NCBI RefSeq assembly: GCF_000835495.1
Contig: NW_015622542.1
Coordinates: 496,001 to 560,000 of the forward strand
Source: Cladophialophora immunda
Taxonomy: Eukaryota > Ascomycota > Eurotiomycetes > Chaetothyriales > Herpotrichiellaceae
Reading direction: 5' to 3'
Length of the DNA stretch: 64,000 nucleotides
Shown here: one piece after another, positions 44,501-53,727 of the stretch
Numbering within the stretch: the stretch's first letter is position 1
Layout of the letters: each line of letters starts with the position of its first letter
The notes under the pieces: generated by a model
What the model was told of the DNA's origin: nothing
Seen by the model: only the letters and a program-made list of their open reading frames with translations
Database searches by the model: none
Made by a program: the position numbers and the translations under genes

Positions 44501-44632
44501 ACACCTCTCTGCAGATCTGTTCGGACATTCTTACAAGACATCCAAGGCCTAGGAGTCACTTACCCTGGATTGCCTAAGGTTGGCATGGCGATGCAGCAAC
44601 AGCAGAGGACTGATGTCAGCACAGAGTCTTGA
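41596..44632 (+). CDS. Dual DNA-binding transcription factor: two C2H2 fingers plus Zn2Cys6 cluster
   Basis: Exons: 41596 onward (two short exons encoding the fingers), a long exon to about 43.21 kb, then two more to 44632. After splicing, residues 1-65 hold two C2H2 fingers (CGQC..H..H and CGVCSQKFARKDALKRH). About 30 residues later comes a binuclear cluster CDRCARMKVRCDGKSPCGRCNKQSSAC. The rest is a long fungal regulator domain; the last intron join gives RLAYVWYVVEQEISLFNG, the usual motif of that domain. Combined C2H2/C6 proteins are known in fungi but less common than single types. The downstream flavoprotein monooxygenase gene starts 551 bases after its stop, so it may control that gene. 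Confidence 0.86.
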
Positions 44633-45183
44633 GGCTTAGTCATGTAAGATCGATTCCGAGGCAGCGATATTCATTGCCCACAAGCAAATTGCAAGACATA
44701 TGTGCAAGATACCCATAGAAGCGCCAATTCTCCTAGTTTTAAAGCAATCTATGTCTTTTTCGACGGCCAAAAGCCACAACGTCGCCAAGTTTCATAGGAG
44801 AGCCCCCCCTTCTTATCCGTTTGAGCCGACCACAGACTTGGCCTTGAAAACTACATGGCATCGAGGCCATGTCAGCAGCATACACCACAATGCCTTTCGC
44901 TTTCGCACCTTTGGCGAGGCCCTGACCTGCGTCAGCAAGCGGAACTGTGCATTCCTCCCAAATCTCCGGCATTTGCAAAGCACGGCCCGAAATGAACCCC
45001 CTCTCCTTCCGACACCCATCTAGGCATAGGCTAAGAACCCGTCTTCAAGGCCTGGTTCCTTTCTCGGAGCAGACAACGCACGACCACAGCGGCCTTTGCT
45101 TACTTTAAATCGGAGGACGCAGGATACGTGAGACTTCTCTCTGCTCCATATACCTCGTTTGTCACCAGAGCCTTAAGATCGAC
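44633..45183. promoter_or_regulatory. Promoter region of the flavoprotein monooxygenase
   Basis: 551 bases. Contains the dyad CATGGC-N6-GCCATG at 44854-44871. No gene seen. Confidence 0.4.
44854..44871. promoter_or_regulatory. Palindrome CATGGC-ATCGAG-GCCATG
   Basis: Perfect 6-base arms with 6-base spacer, about 310 bases upstream of the monooxygenase ATG. Candidate operator only. Confidence 0.35.
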
Positions 45184-47311
45184 ATGGTTGCAGATATTAC
45201 CGAAATCCATTTTGCCAGTCCCAATGGCGACAGCAGCTGTAGGGTCATCGACACCGATGCACTGGTGGTGGGCACAGGCCCGGCCGGTGCTTCTCTGGCA
45301 TGTTTTCTAGGATCACAAGGTAGAGACACCACCGCAACCATCCCCTAGATGCATACGCAACTCACAACCTGACAGGAATCCAAGGCATCATCGTTGCCAA
45401 TGCCTCAACGACTGCCGACACGCCAAGAGCTCACATCACCAACATGGCTGCCATGGGTAAATTTTGCCCCCTCTCCATGCTCGCATGATCTTCAAACTGA
45501 GGTCGTAAATGGAATGCCTGAGAGATATCGATCTCGAGCGAGACTGCACCCAGGTCGCAACCGCCCATGAAAGCATGCAGCACGTGAGATGGGCATACTC
45601 CTTCGCGGGAGAAGAGTTTGGCAGGATGTATTCGTGGGGCAATGACCCGGAGCAGAAGGTGATTCCCATGTCTGGAAGATGTTTTCCACCTTTGTTGCTA
45701 ATCTTGTTCCACCCATGACATGAAGGGCGACTACGAGAGAGCGAGCCCCTGCGAGCCCGTAGACTTGCCTCAAACACTCCTGGAGCCAATCTTGGTCCGG
45801 TATGCCACACTCCATGGGTTCAAGTGCCGCTTTGATACCGAGTTTGTGTCATACACCGAAGACAAAGGAACCGGTCGCATCTTGGTGTCGCTCAAGGACA
45901 AGCTCAACGGAGTCGATTTTCAAATCCGCTGCCGATATCTGTTCGGTGCGGATGGAGCCCGAAGCCGCGTCGCTACTCAAGTAGGCTTACCGTTGGTGCA
46001 AAAGCCCGACAAAGGTATCGCGTACAACGTCGTTGTCAGGGCAGACATGGCTCACCTCATGGACGCACGGATGGGCAATCTGCATTGGATCATGCAGCCG
46101 GACCAGGACCACCCGGATTGGGCCTGGATTTGCGTGATGCGAATGGTGAAGCCATGGTACGAATGGATGTTTGTCGTCTTCCCCGATCGAAAGGCCGCAT
46201 GGGAAGACCACAAACCTACCACCGAACAGTGGCTGGGCCGCATCAAGCAGTTCATCGGGGACGACTCTATCCCGGTCGAAATCATCGGTGTCTCAAAATG
46301 GCGGATTAACGACACTGTTGCGGAACAATATTCGAGAGGGAACGTGTAAGTCACCTAGAGCAAACACCGAAACGCCCGGTATGGACTTACATTTTGTTAG
46401 ATTCTGCCTGGGAGATGCTGTTCACCGACACCCACCCATGAACGGGCTCGGGTCCAATACATGTATTCAAGACGCCTTCAACCTCGGATGGAAAGTCGCG
46501 TATGTTCTCAAAGGTCTCGCTGGCCCGGACCTGTTCGAGTCATACAGCGTCGAACGTCAGCCGGTGGGCGAAGGCGTGGTTGCGAGGTACGGCCAAGCCT
46601 TTCCAAATTGCTTCCCACGCGCATCGTGCCAATTGAACTTTTAGGGCCAACCAAGGCTTCAACGACTACGGACCGCTCTGGGATAATCTCGGGATCCTGG
46701 AGGACGACATCGAGAAGCGAAGACGAGTCTGGCACGAACTGTCGGAGAACTCCCCGCAAGGCCGGAGACGGCGACAGACCTTTCAGCAGACGCTGCACGC
46801 CACCAAAACCGAGATCCAGGGACTCGGCATCGAGATGAATCAGCGATACACCGCGGCCCAAGCGGCTGTCTACCGAGACGACGAGGAGTCCCCATCCCCG
46901 CCGGCTTTCGCCAAAGACCCTATTCGCCACTACGAGCCATCTACGTACCCGGGATGTCGCGTTCCCCACGTCTGGCTCACGACGCTCGTGCCGGGGAAGA
47001 AGATCTCGACCATCGATCTAAGTGGGCATGGTCGATTCACATTGTTCACCGGCATCGGCGGGCGAGAAGTGTGGCAGCGAGCCGCAGAGAGGGTCAAGCG
47101 AGAATTGCACACGCCCATCGAGGTCTTCGCCATCGGCCACAGGCAGGATTACGAGGATGTCTACATGGACTGGGCCCAGCTCCGGGGGGTGGAGGAGGAC
47201 GGTGCGGTCTTAGTCAGACCTGATCGGTTTGTCGCGTGGAGGAGCCAAGGTGTTCCAGAGGACTGCGAGGGCAGGTTAGTCAAGGTATTGCGCCACATAT
47301 TACGTCTTTGA
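45184..47311 (+). CDS. FAD-dependent aromatic hydroxylase (phenol/dichlorophenol monooxygenase type) with anomalous splice acceptor
   Basis: Six exons (45184-45319, 45376-45456, 45513-45658, 45726-46345, 46401-46586, 46645-47311) give 611 residues. Motifs: FAD-binding GTGPAGASLA near residue 31, FGADGARSRVA (DG motif), and GDAVHRHPPMNGLGSNTCIQD (GD motif). The late DGAVLVRPDRFVAWR closes the thioredoxin-like C-terminal domain of TfdB/MhpA-type class A monooxygenases. They add oxygen ortho to a phenolic hydroxyl. A route from resorcinol or hydroquinone to hydroxyquinol would feed the dioxygenase at 26.4 kb. The second intron ends in GG (45511-45512). The AG at 45523-45524 would also keep the frame but drops four residues (ECLR) from a conserved segment. 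Confidence 0.87.
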
Positions 47312-48134
47312 TCGATCAAGGATGATCTGGCCTTGTTACAGACGTGCGTAAAGATATGTAGACAATCAAGCAGTTGTCGACATTGCTACCTTGATGATCA
47401 GGGCGGTTCCGTGAAGTCTCCTCGCTGCAACAAGATATCCACTCTGCCCGATACTGGCTCTCGGTGTCATGCACGTGCTAGTAGTGAAGGCTTTGGCCTC
47501 CTCGCTCTACCTATTCAAGAGACTGGACCCGCCAATAGCCTCGATAGACGTTCAATGCCGGCTGCACCCTGGGCGGCGGGTCCCTTCAGGAAGTGGTAAC
47601 TCAATCAGGGAGAGCACGACCGACCGACTACCATGTGGGGTGCCAGTGTATCTGCTATATCCTTGTGTCCATGTGTATCTGCATTCCCTCTTTGTATCGC
47701 TGGGTCTGCGTGGTGAGCCGATAGGTTGCAGCCTCGCCAACCACATTCTGGCCAATCAGAAATGCTTATAGGTAACAACTCGATCCACTTCACAGTGTCA
47801 TGAAGCCGGACTAATACGATCAAACCAACAAATATCATGTGGGGGCTCCGCTTTGGTAACGCCTGGATCAGGTATACGAGTAGCGGATCAAGTGGGTTTT
47901 CCCCAGGTAAACAGTAGCCGAGCTATGAAACGAGCTCCACGCCCGGGACATGTGTGGGGTACCCCGACTTTGATCGATCGGGCCGGAGGAGGCGATGGAG
48001 TTTTGCTTTTGGTAAAGAAGCTCTCCGGAGACCTTTTACCGCAAGGTAATGGCGCTTGAAAAGACTCCTGGGTCGTTGCTTGCCATCGGTTCTTGTCCCA
48101 GAAATTGCATCGACACTACAGAATAGATCACAAT
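47312..48134. promoter_or_regulatory. Intergenic region upstream of the second P450
   Basis: About 820 bases. GGGGTACCCC, a 10-base palindrome, is at 47956-47965, and GTGGGG within it fits the CreA consensus (SYGGRG). No gene seen. Confidence 0.35.
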
Positions 48135-49871
48135 ATGTTGGTCAACGCCATCATCAACACGCTTGTGTACTCGCTCCATCCGGTGGTGGCCGTTTTTGCG
48201 CTACCTTTGGTCTTGGTCGCTCTCGAAGTGCTATGGGTCATCTACGCCAGGAACTTCCATCCTCTCGCAGACGTTCCGGGACCATGGCTTGCCTCCGTGA
48301 GTCGTCTGTGGGTGATGCGTCGGCTCAAAGTTGGGGACATGGACAAAGTGCAGCGCAACCTCCATCGCAGATACGGGCCGCTGGTTCGGATCGCGCCCAA
48401 CGAGATTGCCTGCGCCGATCCGGAGGCAATCAAACTGCTTTACAGGACCGCAGCGCCGCTGACCAAGACCGACTTCTACCCTGTCTGGGGGAACCCACGC
48501 ATGTCCAAGTATCGAGACAACTTCTCTCAAGTCGACGAGCGGCTTCATTCGGAGCGACGAAGGATTGTCAATCACGTGTACAGCCTGTCCAACGTCCTCC
48601 AGTCCGAAGCTTCTATTGACAGGGTCACGACGGTCATGGTGGAGAAGCTCAGTCAGATGGCTCAAAGTGGTCGTGATTGTGACTTGGGAACCTGGATCCA
48701 ATGGCAAGTGCCCACGCCCAAGAGATCTGTGGGACTGTCAGCTAATTTCTTGACAGGTACACCTTTGATGTCATTGGAGAACTCTTCTTCGGTCGTATGT
48801 TTGGGTTCCTGGAGCAAGGGACCGACTACAAGGCGTGGATTTCTTCTTTGGACGCTCTCATGCCGGGATTCTGTCAAGTCGCTGTCGCACCCACCTATTT
48901 GCGACCTTTCGTTCTCTTGTCTTCACTTTTCGACCCGAAAATGAAGGCGGCAATTAGATGCACCGAGACGATGGAAGTCGCAGCGCGGGACGGTGTTGCG
49001 AGAAGGCAGGCAGAGCTGGACCAGGGCTCCTCGATCTCTGATAGCCGTGACTTGCTGCAGCAACTATTCAACATCCAGCGCGAGAAGGGCGAAAAGCTGG
49101 ATTTCTCCAGGCGGGAAGTGGAACAGGAGGCATACATCGCACTGTGAGTATCCTTCCCGGGCTTGATGTCGAGGTAGACCAAGACGACTGACTCGGCTTT
49201 TCTTTCAAGACTGGCCGGCTCTGACACCACAGCGATTGCCATCCGCTCCATTTTCTACTACATCGTCAAAGATCGGAAAGTATATCAAAGACTGCGCGCA
49301 GAGATCGACCAAGCCAACGCGGAAGGGGAGCTGTCTTTCCCTGTCAAGCATGCGCAGGCGCTGAAACTGCCCTACTTGTGCGCTTGCATCAAAGAAGGCA
49401 TGCGTATGCACCCAAGTGTGGGATTGACCTTGCCGCGGTTGATGCCCGCCGGCGGCTTACAGATCAACGGCAAATACGTTCCGGAAGGTTACAGAGTGGG
49501 CGTCAACGCTGCCGTGATCCATTACGACAGAAAGATCTTCGGCGAGGACGCCAACCAGTTCCGACCGGAACGGTGGCTTGATCCAGCTGCTGCCGCCAAC
49601 ATGGATCGATATATGTTCCAGTTTGGCTACGGCACCAGAACATGTATAGGGAAGAATGTGAGGAGCCCCCTGTCCACGAATGGTGATGATGATGATGATA
49701 AGCTAATCTTGCTGGTGATAGATATCTTTAGCAGAAATGCACAAGCTGGTTCCTTCTGTTCTTACCAAATTGGACGTCGAATGGAGGGATGAGGGAAAAA
49801 CCTGGACTACAAAGAATCATTGGTTCGTCAAGCAGACCGGTATCAATGTCCGGTTGAAGTTGCGAGGCTGA
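48135..49871 (+). CDS. Cytochrome P450, pisatin-demethylase/CYP57-like
   Basis: Four exons, about 48135-48703, then from about 48756, a third to about 49658, and a last short exon to 49871. An N-terminal membrane anchor (residues 10-40) precedes the PGPWLASVSRLW hinge. The I-helix oxygen-binding motif reads LAGSDTTAIAI across an intron. ExxR is EGMR. The heme signature FQFGYGTRTCIGKN is intact. The first intron starts with GC (TG|GCAAGT) and ends in AG, the rarer GC-AG class. Family members often demethylate methoxylated aromatic or isoflavonoid compounds at the endoplasmic reticulum. Demethylation of a lignin-type methoxyphenol would fit this cluster but is only inferred. Confidence 0.88.
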
Positions 49872-50167
49872 GCGACCAAGCTGGTTGAGGAGAATTCGGC
49901 AAAGTTCTCCCTGCAGAGCCCTCGGCGGCATCAAACAATTCCTGGGGCGTTTGAGGGGTTTCGAAGGGATCCTTCTTAGCACATGCATTATGTAGTGTGC
50001 AAATGAGCTGAATATATGTAAAATACCTTCGAAGGTCTCATCAGGAGGAATATAATCCCCTCTACTGAATGCTGGATAACATTGGCGAAACCGTTGTTGC
50101 CCAGTCCAGCCACCGGGAACAGTTTTGCCATACGACTTGCTCTTTCGTGTCGAGCCAAAGATGAGAG

Positions 50168-51838
50168 TCAGGGAAACAGTTTGGCAAGTACGATCTCGGC
50201 TTGTAGCTGCTGGCGACGCCGCAGCATGTGGTCCTGAGCCACATCGTCAAACCAGTCGGCTCCATTCGGCTGCTCCCAGTCTGAATAGGCGAATCTCTCC
50301 AGAACTGGCTTCAGCTTGGTCCACGTGGCTTTTTTGTTGGCGAGTGCATAATCGATGAGGTGCTCCCGGAACCAGCCTGATTCATTTTCGGGCGTGGCCT
50401 TGGATCTTTGCTCCCAAAATGTGCCCATGAACAAGATCCACAGGTGGGCGCCGGCGAACTCGTGGAGTTCATGGTCAGTGCAGGATGCGAACACCTCAAT
50501 CATGGTGGCGCGCAACTGAGACATGATGCTTGCCGAGCAATCGCGGTAATCAATCCCATTGATTCTAGTCGCATGAACCATGCTGCGAAACTGAAACACC
50601 AATGCCAATGCAAGCGCGGCTTGTGTCAAACGCTCGCCGGGGGTAAACTCGAGATCTTGGTATTTATTGTCTCTCAAGTCCAAGAAGAGGTTCATTGCTG
50701 TGCCAATAGCCCAGACACTCTTGGTGCCGAACCAGCCAATTATCAAGTGCTTTTGCTCGGTACTTGTTGGCCATGCGGTCTGAGGCAGAGGGTTCATGGT
50801 GTAGGCGTTCATATGCCGCGATGCGATGAAGGCCTGGCATAGTTGCTTGCACCGAATGTTCTCGTGGAGTCCAACCCAGATATCCGGCGACACTACAGGC
50901 ATGTTAGGCTCGACCATGTCCCATAAGCCTTCACAAATCCGTCCAACACCGACATAGTCAAATGGCGTTCGACAGATGAGCTGGGAAGAAATATCGAGAA
51001 AATCCACGACTGCATGGTACATTGTCGGGTAGTAGAGTGTTCCGTCCAAGAGCCCCTCGAATATGAGTCTGTTGAGCATTGTACCATAGAGGGCAACCGA
51101 AGCCTGGTCTCCCACACACATGCTCGCTCGGTGCAGGAAGAAGACTTGAGTAAAAAGCGCCCTCGGGTGCAGCTGTGACTGGGGCCCGTCACCGGATCCT
51201 TTCTCTAGCGATTTCCGAAGAAGAATCATGCTCTTCGTCATTAACACCAGCGAAAGCTGAGTCACCTTGAGCTGGGCAGACTCTGACATGTGGAGAGACA
51301 TGCTTCCAAGGAATTTTGCGATGCACGCGAGGGCCGCACCTGGGGCGGAGATGCTCTCGAGACAAGATTGCCAAAACAGATTGCCCAAGGAGGCGGCCGA
51401 GAAGTCACCGCCGTGGACCTGCGCCAGGAATTTGTTCTGGGCATACATCCTTGGAAAGAAGGCATCTCGCATAAACGTCAGGGCTTGATTGATGTAGGGG
51501 TTCAGCTCGATCGGGAAGCATCCAAATGGATCGGAATTGCCTTTGAAGAGTCTGGGTCTTTGCCGGGCAGCGACTATGTCAGCAATTGGTATGGAGTTGG
51601 CACAGTCATTGGCGACATCTTGTGATATTGACGTGATGTCCCCATCTTCTGGCTTTGAGCGCCGATGAGTTTTGGATTGAGCCGTGTTCGCGCATTTCTT
51701 TCGACGGCGCCTGGCGTGGGCCACACGAGCGGCGTGCGCTCGAACCTGATAATCACCCAGGGGCGAATCTCCGGCAAGCAGTTTCGGGTCGCTTTGCCAG
51801 ACAAATCTCAGTGGAAGCGAAGTCGACTCGCCAGTCAT
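50168..51838 (-). CDS. Fungal transcription-factor-like protein without recognisable zinc cluster (tachykinin-family type)
   Basis: Single exon, 556 residues from ATG 51838. Near the N-terminus it has QVRAHAARVAHARRRRKK, a short basic segment seen in fungal proteins annotated as tachykinin-family or C6-less regulators. The remainder is a helical region resembling the fungal_trans_2 domain (RLTQAALALALVFQFRSM and following). No Cys-rich cluster is visible, so DNA binding is uncertain. It could be a regulator partner of the neighbouring Zn2Cys6 proteins. Function cannot be assigned further. Confidence 0.65.
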   Translation of the reverse strand: MTGESTSLPLRFVWQSDPKLLAGDSPLGDYQVRAHAARVAHARRRRKKCANTAQSKTHRRSKPEDGDITSISQDVANDCANSIPIADIVAARQRPRLFKGNSDPFGCFPIELNPYINQALTFMRDAFFPRMYAQNKFLAQVHGGDFSAASLGNLFWQSCLESISAPGAALACIAKFLGSMSLHMSESAQLKVTQLSLVLMTKSMILLRKSLEKGSGDGPQSQLHPRALFTQVFFLHRASMCVGDQASVALYGTMLNRLIFEGLLDGTLYYPTMYHAVVDFLDISSQLICRTPFDYVGVGRICEGLWDMVEPNMPVVSPDIWVGLHENIRCKQLCQAFIASRHMNAYTMNPLPQTAWPTSTEQKHLIIGWFGTKSVWAIGTAMNLFLDLRDNKYQDLEFTPGERLTQAALALALVFQFRSMVHATRINGIDYRDCSASIMSQLRATMIEVFASCTDHELHEFAGAHLWILFMGTFWEQRSKATPENESGWFREHLIDYALANKKATWTKLKPVLERFAYSDWEQPNGADWFDDVAQDHMLRRRQQLQAEIVLAKLFP

Positions 51839-52383
51839 AATGTGAGTATAGGAGGAGAACAAGAGGATGTTTTGACGTTTGCCCACCGTGGCCGCCATAT
51901 TGATGGCAGAGTCAAGGAGCGGAAAGAGCAGGGAATGTAAACCGGAGATTTGTAGCTCGAGCTCTGGCAATCGTATTCGTATTAGCCATCAGCAGTCCAT
52001 ACCTCTACTACTATAGTTTGATCCTAGAGCGTGAGCGAAGGCCACTTTACCCTGAGGTTTAACTAAGCCTCTCCAGTAGGTCAGCAGCGGAGAAGGGTTG
52101 TCTGGCTTGGGCATTGTCTACAACAACACCACCAACACCGCACAAACCAGACACAATCCCCCGTCGTGCTATCGCTAGGCACGTGTAGATAGGATCTGAC
52201 TGGGAGAGCCTGGCATCCTAAATCACGGAAATAAGCTGTTAGACGCTGCACGCCATCTACCATAAAGTTACACGGTACAAAGTGTACGTCCAGAGGCATT
52301 CACTGCGTGTACTCTGTTCATTCATGCTCGACGAGTCCACCTTGAGAGGAGGCATATTAGAAATCATATCATTTTGTACCAAT
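51839..52383. other. Intergenic, no gene seen
   Basis: About 545 bases between the regulator-like gene and the crotonase stop. It should hold the regulator promoter. Small open frames here lack motifs. Confidence 0.35.
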
Positions 52384-53223
52384 TCACAGCTTTGCAAAGC
52401 TCCCGTGACGGCCGATCCCACTGCTGAACCTGCCGGCGCCCGTGACGGACTCGGCGTCGAAGACCTTGATGCCGTTTTCGAATTCATGCGCGAGGGCATC
52501 TTCGAACGAGCGAGCATTGTACACCGAGTAGTAGCAGTTGTCCCGGTCGACGTTTACACACAGCTGCGGGAACCGGATGAGCTCCTCGGCGATCTTCACA
52601 GCCTCGTCGAGGGACCTGCCCTTGGGGACGACGCGGTTCGCCAGGCCCATCTGATAGGCCTCTTTGGCACCAACGCCTCGGCCGGTCAGGATCATGTCGA
52701 GTGCGCGACCGAGCCCGACCACGGCCTGGAGACGAACCGTACCGCCATCGAGCAGCGGTATGCCCCATCGGCGACAATAGACGCCCATGATTGCGTCCTC
52801 CTCGACCACGCGCATGTCGCCGAGCAGACTGAGCTCCAGGCCGCCCGCCACGGCCCAGCCGGCCACAGCGCTGATGACGGGTTTCCTGATCTGCATCCGT
52901 GACGGCCCCATTGGTCCCAAGTTGCGTCCCTTTACGGGATCGGCCAGGAAGTACGGACCGTCGAAGTGCGCCCCGTCTTTGTGTCGTTTGGCCATCTCGT
53001 GAAGGTCTGACCCGGCGCAGAAGACGCCATGGTCGCCATGGAAGACGGCGACTTTCTGTGCGGGATCGTTCTCAAAGGAAAGGAAGGCCTCGGCGAGTCT
53101 CTTGCCCGTAAGGTGATCAACGGCATTTCTGCGGTGCGGCCGATTGATGGTGATGATGGTGATGCCGTTGGCTTTGACCGTGACTCGTACCGAATCGGGC
53201 CCAGACACTGGAAGTTGGCTCAT
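52384..53223 (-). CDS. Enoyl-CoA hydratase/isomerase (crotonase) family with C-terminal AKL
   Basis: Single exon, 279 residues. The first in-frame ATG is at 53223 (MSQLPVSG). Crotonase oxyanion-hole motifs are VFCAGSDLHEM and AGWAVAGGLELSLLGD, with the first catalytic Glu position kept in GGLE. The second Glu position of classical hydratases (usually in PE before the IPG loop) reads GVYCRRWGIPLLDGG here, so it is missing. That is common in isomerases and lyases of the superfamily. The last three residues AKL fit a peroxisomal PTS1 signal. It may shorten or isomerise an aryl-CoA side chain. It is next to the second P450 and regulator genes. Confidence 0.88.
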   Translation of the reverse strand: MSQLPVSGPDSVRVTVKANGITIITINRPHRRNAVDHLTGKRLAEAFLSFENDPAQKVAVFHGDHGVFCAGSDLHEMAKRHKDGAHFDGPYFLADPVKGRNLGPMGPSRMQIRKPVISAVAGWAVAGGLELSLLGDMRVVEEDAIMGVYCRRWGIPLLDGGTVRLQAVVGLGRALDMILTGRGVGAKEAYQMGLANRVVPKGRSLDEAVKIAEELIRFPQLCVNVDRDNCYYSVYNARSFEDALAHEFENGIKVFDAESVTGAGRFSSGIGRHGSFAKL

Positions 53224-53727
53224 GGTGATGTCGTGGATGGCAACCTTGTTGTTTGACCATGACACCTCTCCGAAAGCATTTGTCGATGCTTATATGCTTG
53301 TTCGATTTGCGGAACACCCCTCCTTCTCTCGGCGTAGTGTCGGATGAATGGACGGCTCGGAGTCCCTTGACATCGCTCACGGCCCGTATGTAGGATGCGA
53401 GTGGGCAAGGCTGTCCAATACTAGGAGGGGGCTACGGAACACGGCAACGAAGTCGGGCCGTATTTCCCTATCCACAAGGTGTGATGGACTACGCTCTGAT
53501 ATCTTCTTCCCCAGAGACACTATTGACCAGGATCCCCAACATCTCGCCTCGAACCTCTCTGGGTCTCTGACGTCTCCACGATCCATTTCCTCGCCCGCGT
53601 CATGTAGCCTCGGCTTGCGCGGCTTGGCCGGCCTCCCTCAAACCATACTTCAACCCTTTTTCTGCTGTAGGGTACCATTCAAACTGCGCCCAATACCTTA
53701 AAACTACAATATCACTCCTAGTACAGC
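53224..53727. promoter_or_regulatory. Divergent intergenic region between crotonase and Zn2Cys6 gene
   Basis: About 500 bases between two divergent starts. It should contain both promoters. No notable palindrome or open frame with motifs is seen. Confidence 0.35.

Noticed and set aside
49681..49698. Short GAT repeat as a coding microsatellite in the second P450
   Set aside because: It lies inside the last intron, so it does not alter the protein.
52384..53265. Upstream non-ATG start of the crotonase at 53265
   Set aside because: That codon is GTG; the first in-frame ATG at 53223 gives a normal N-terminus for the family.
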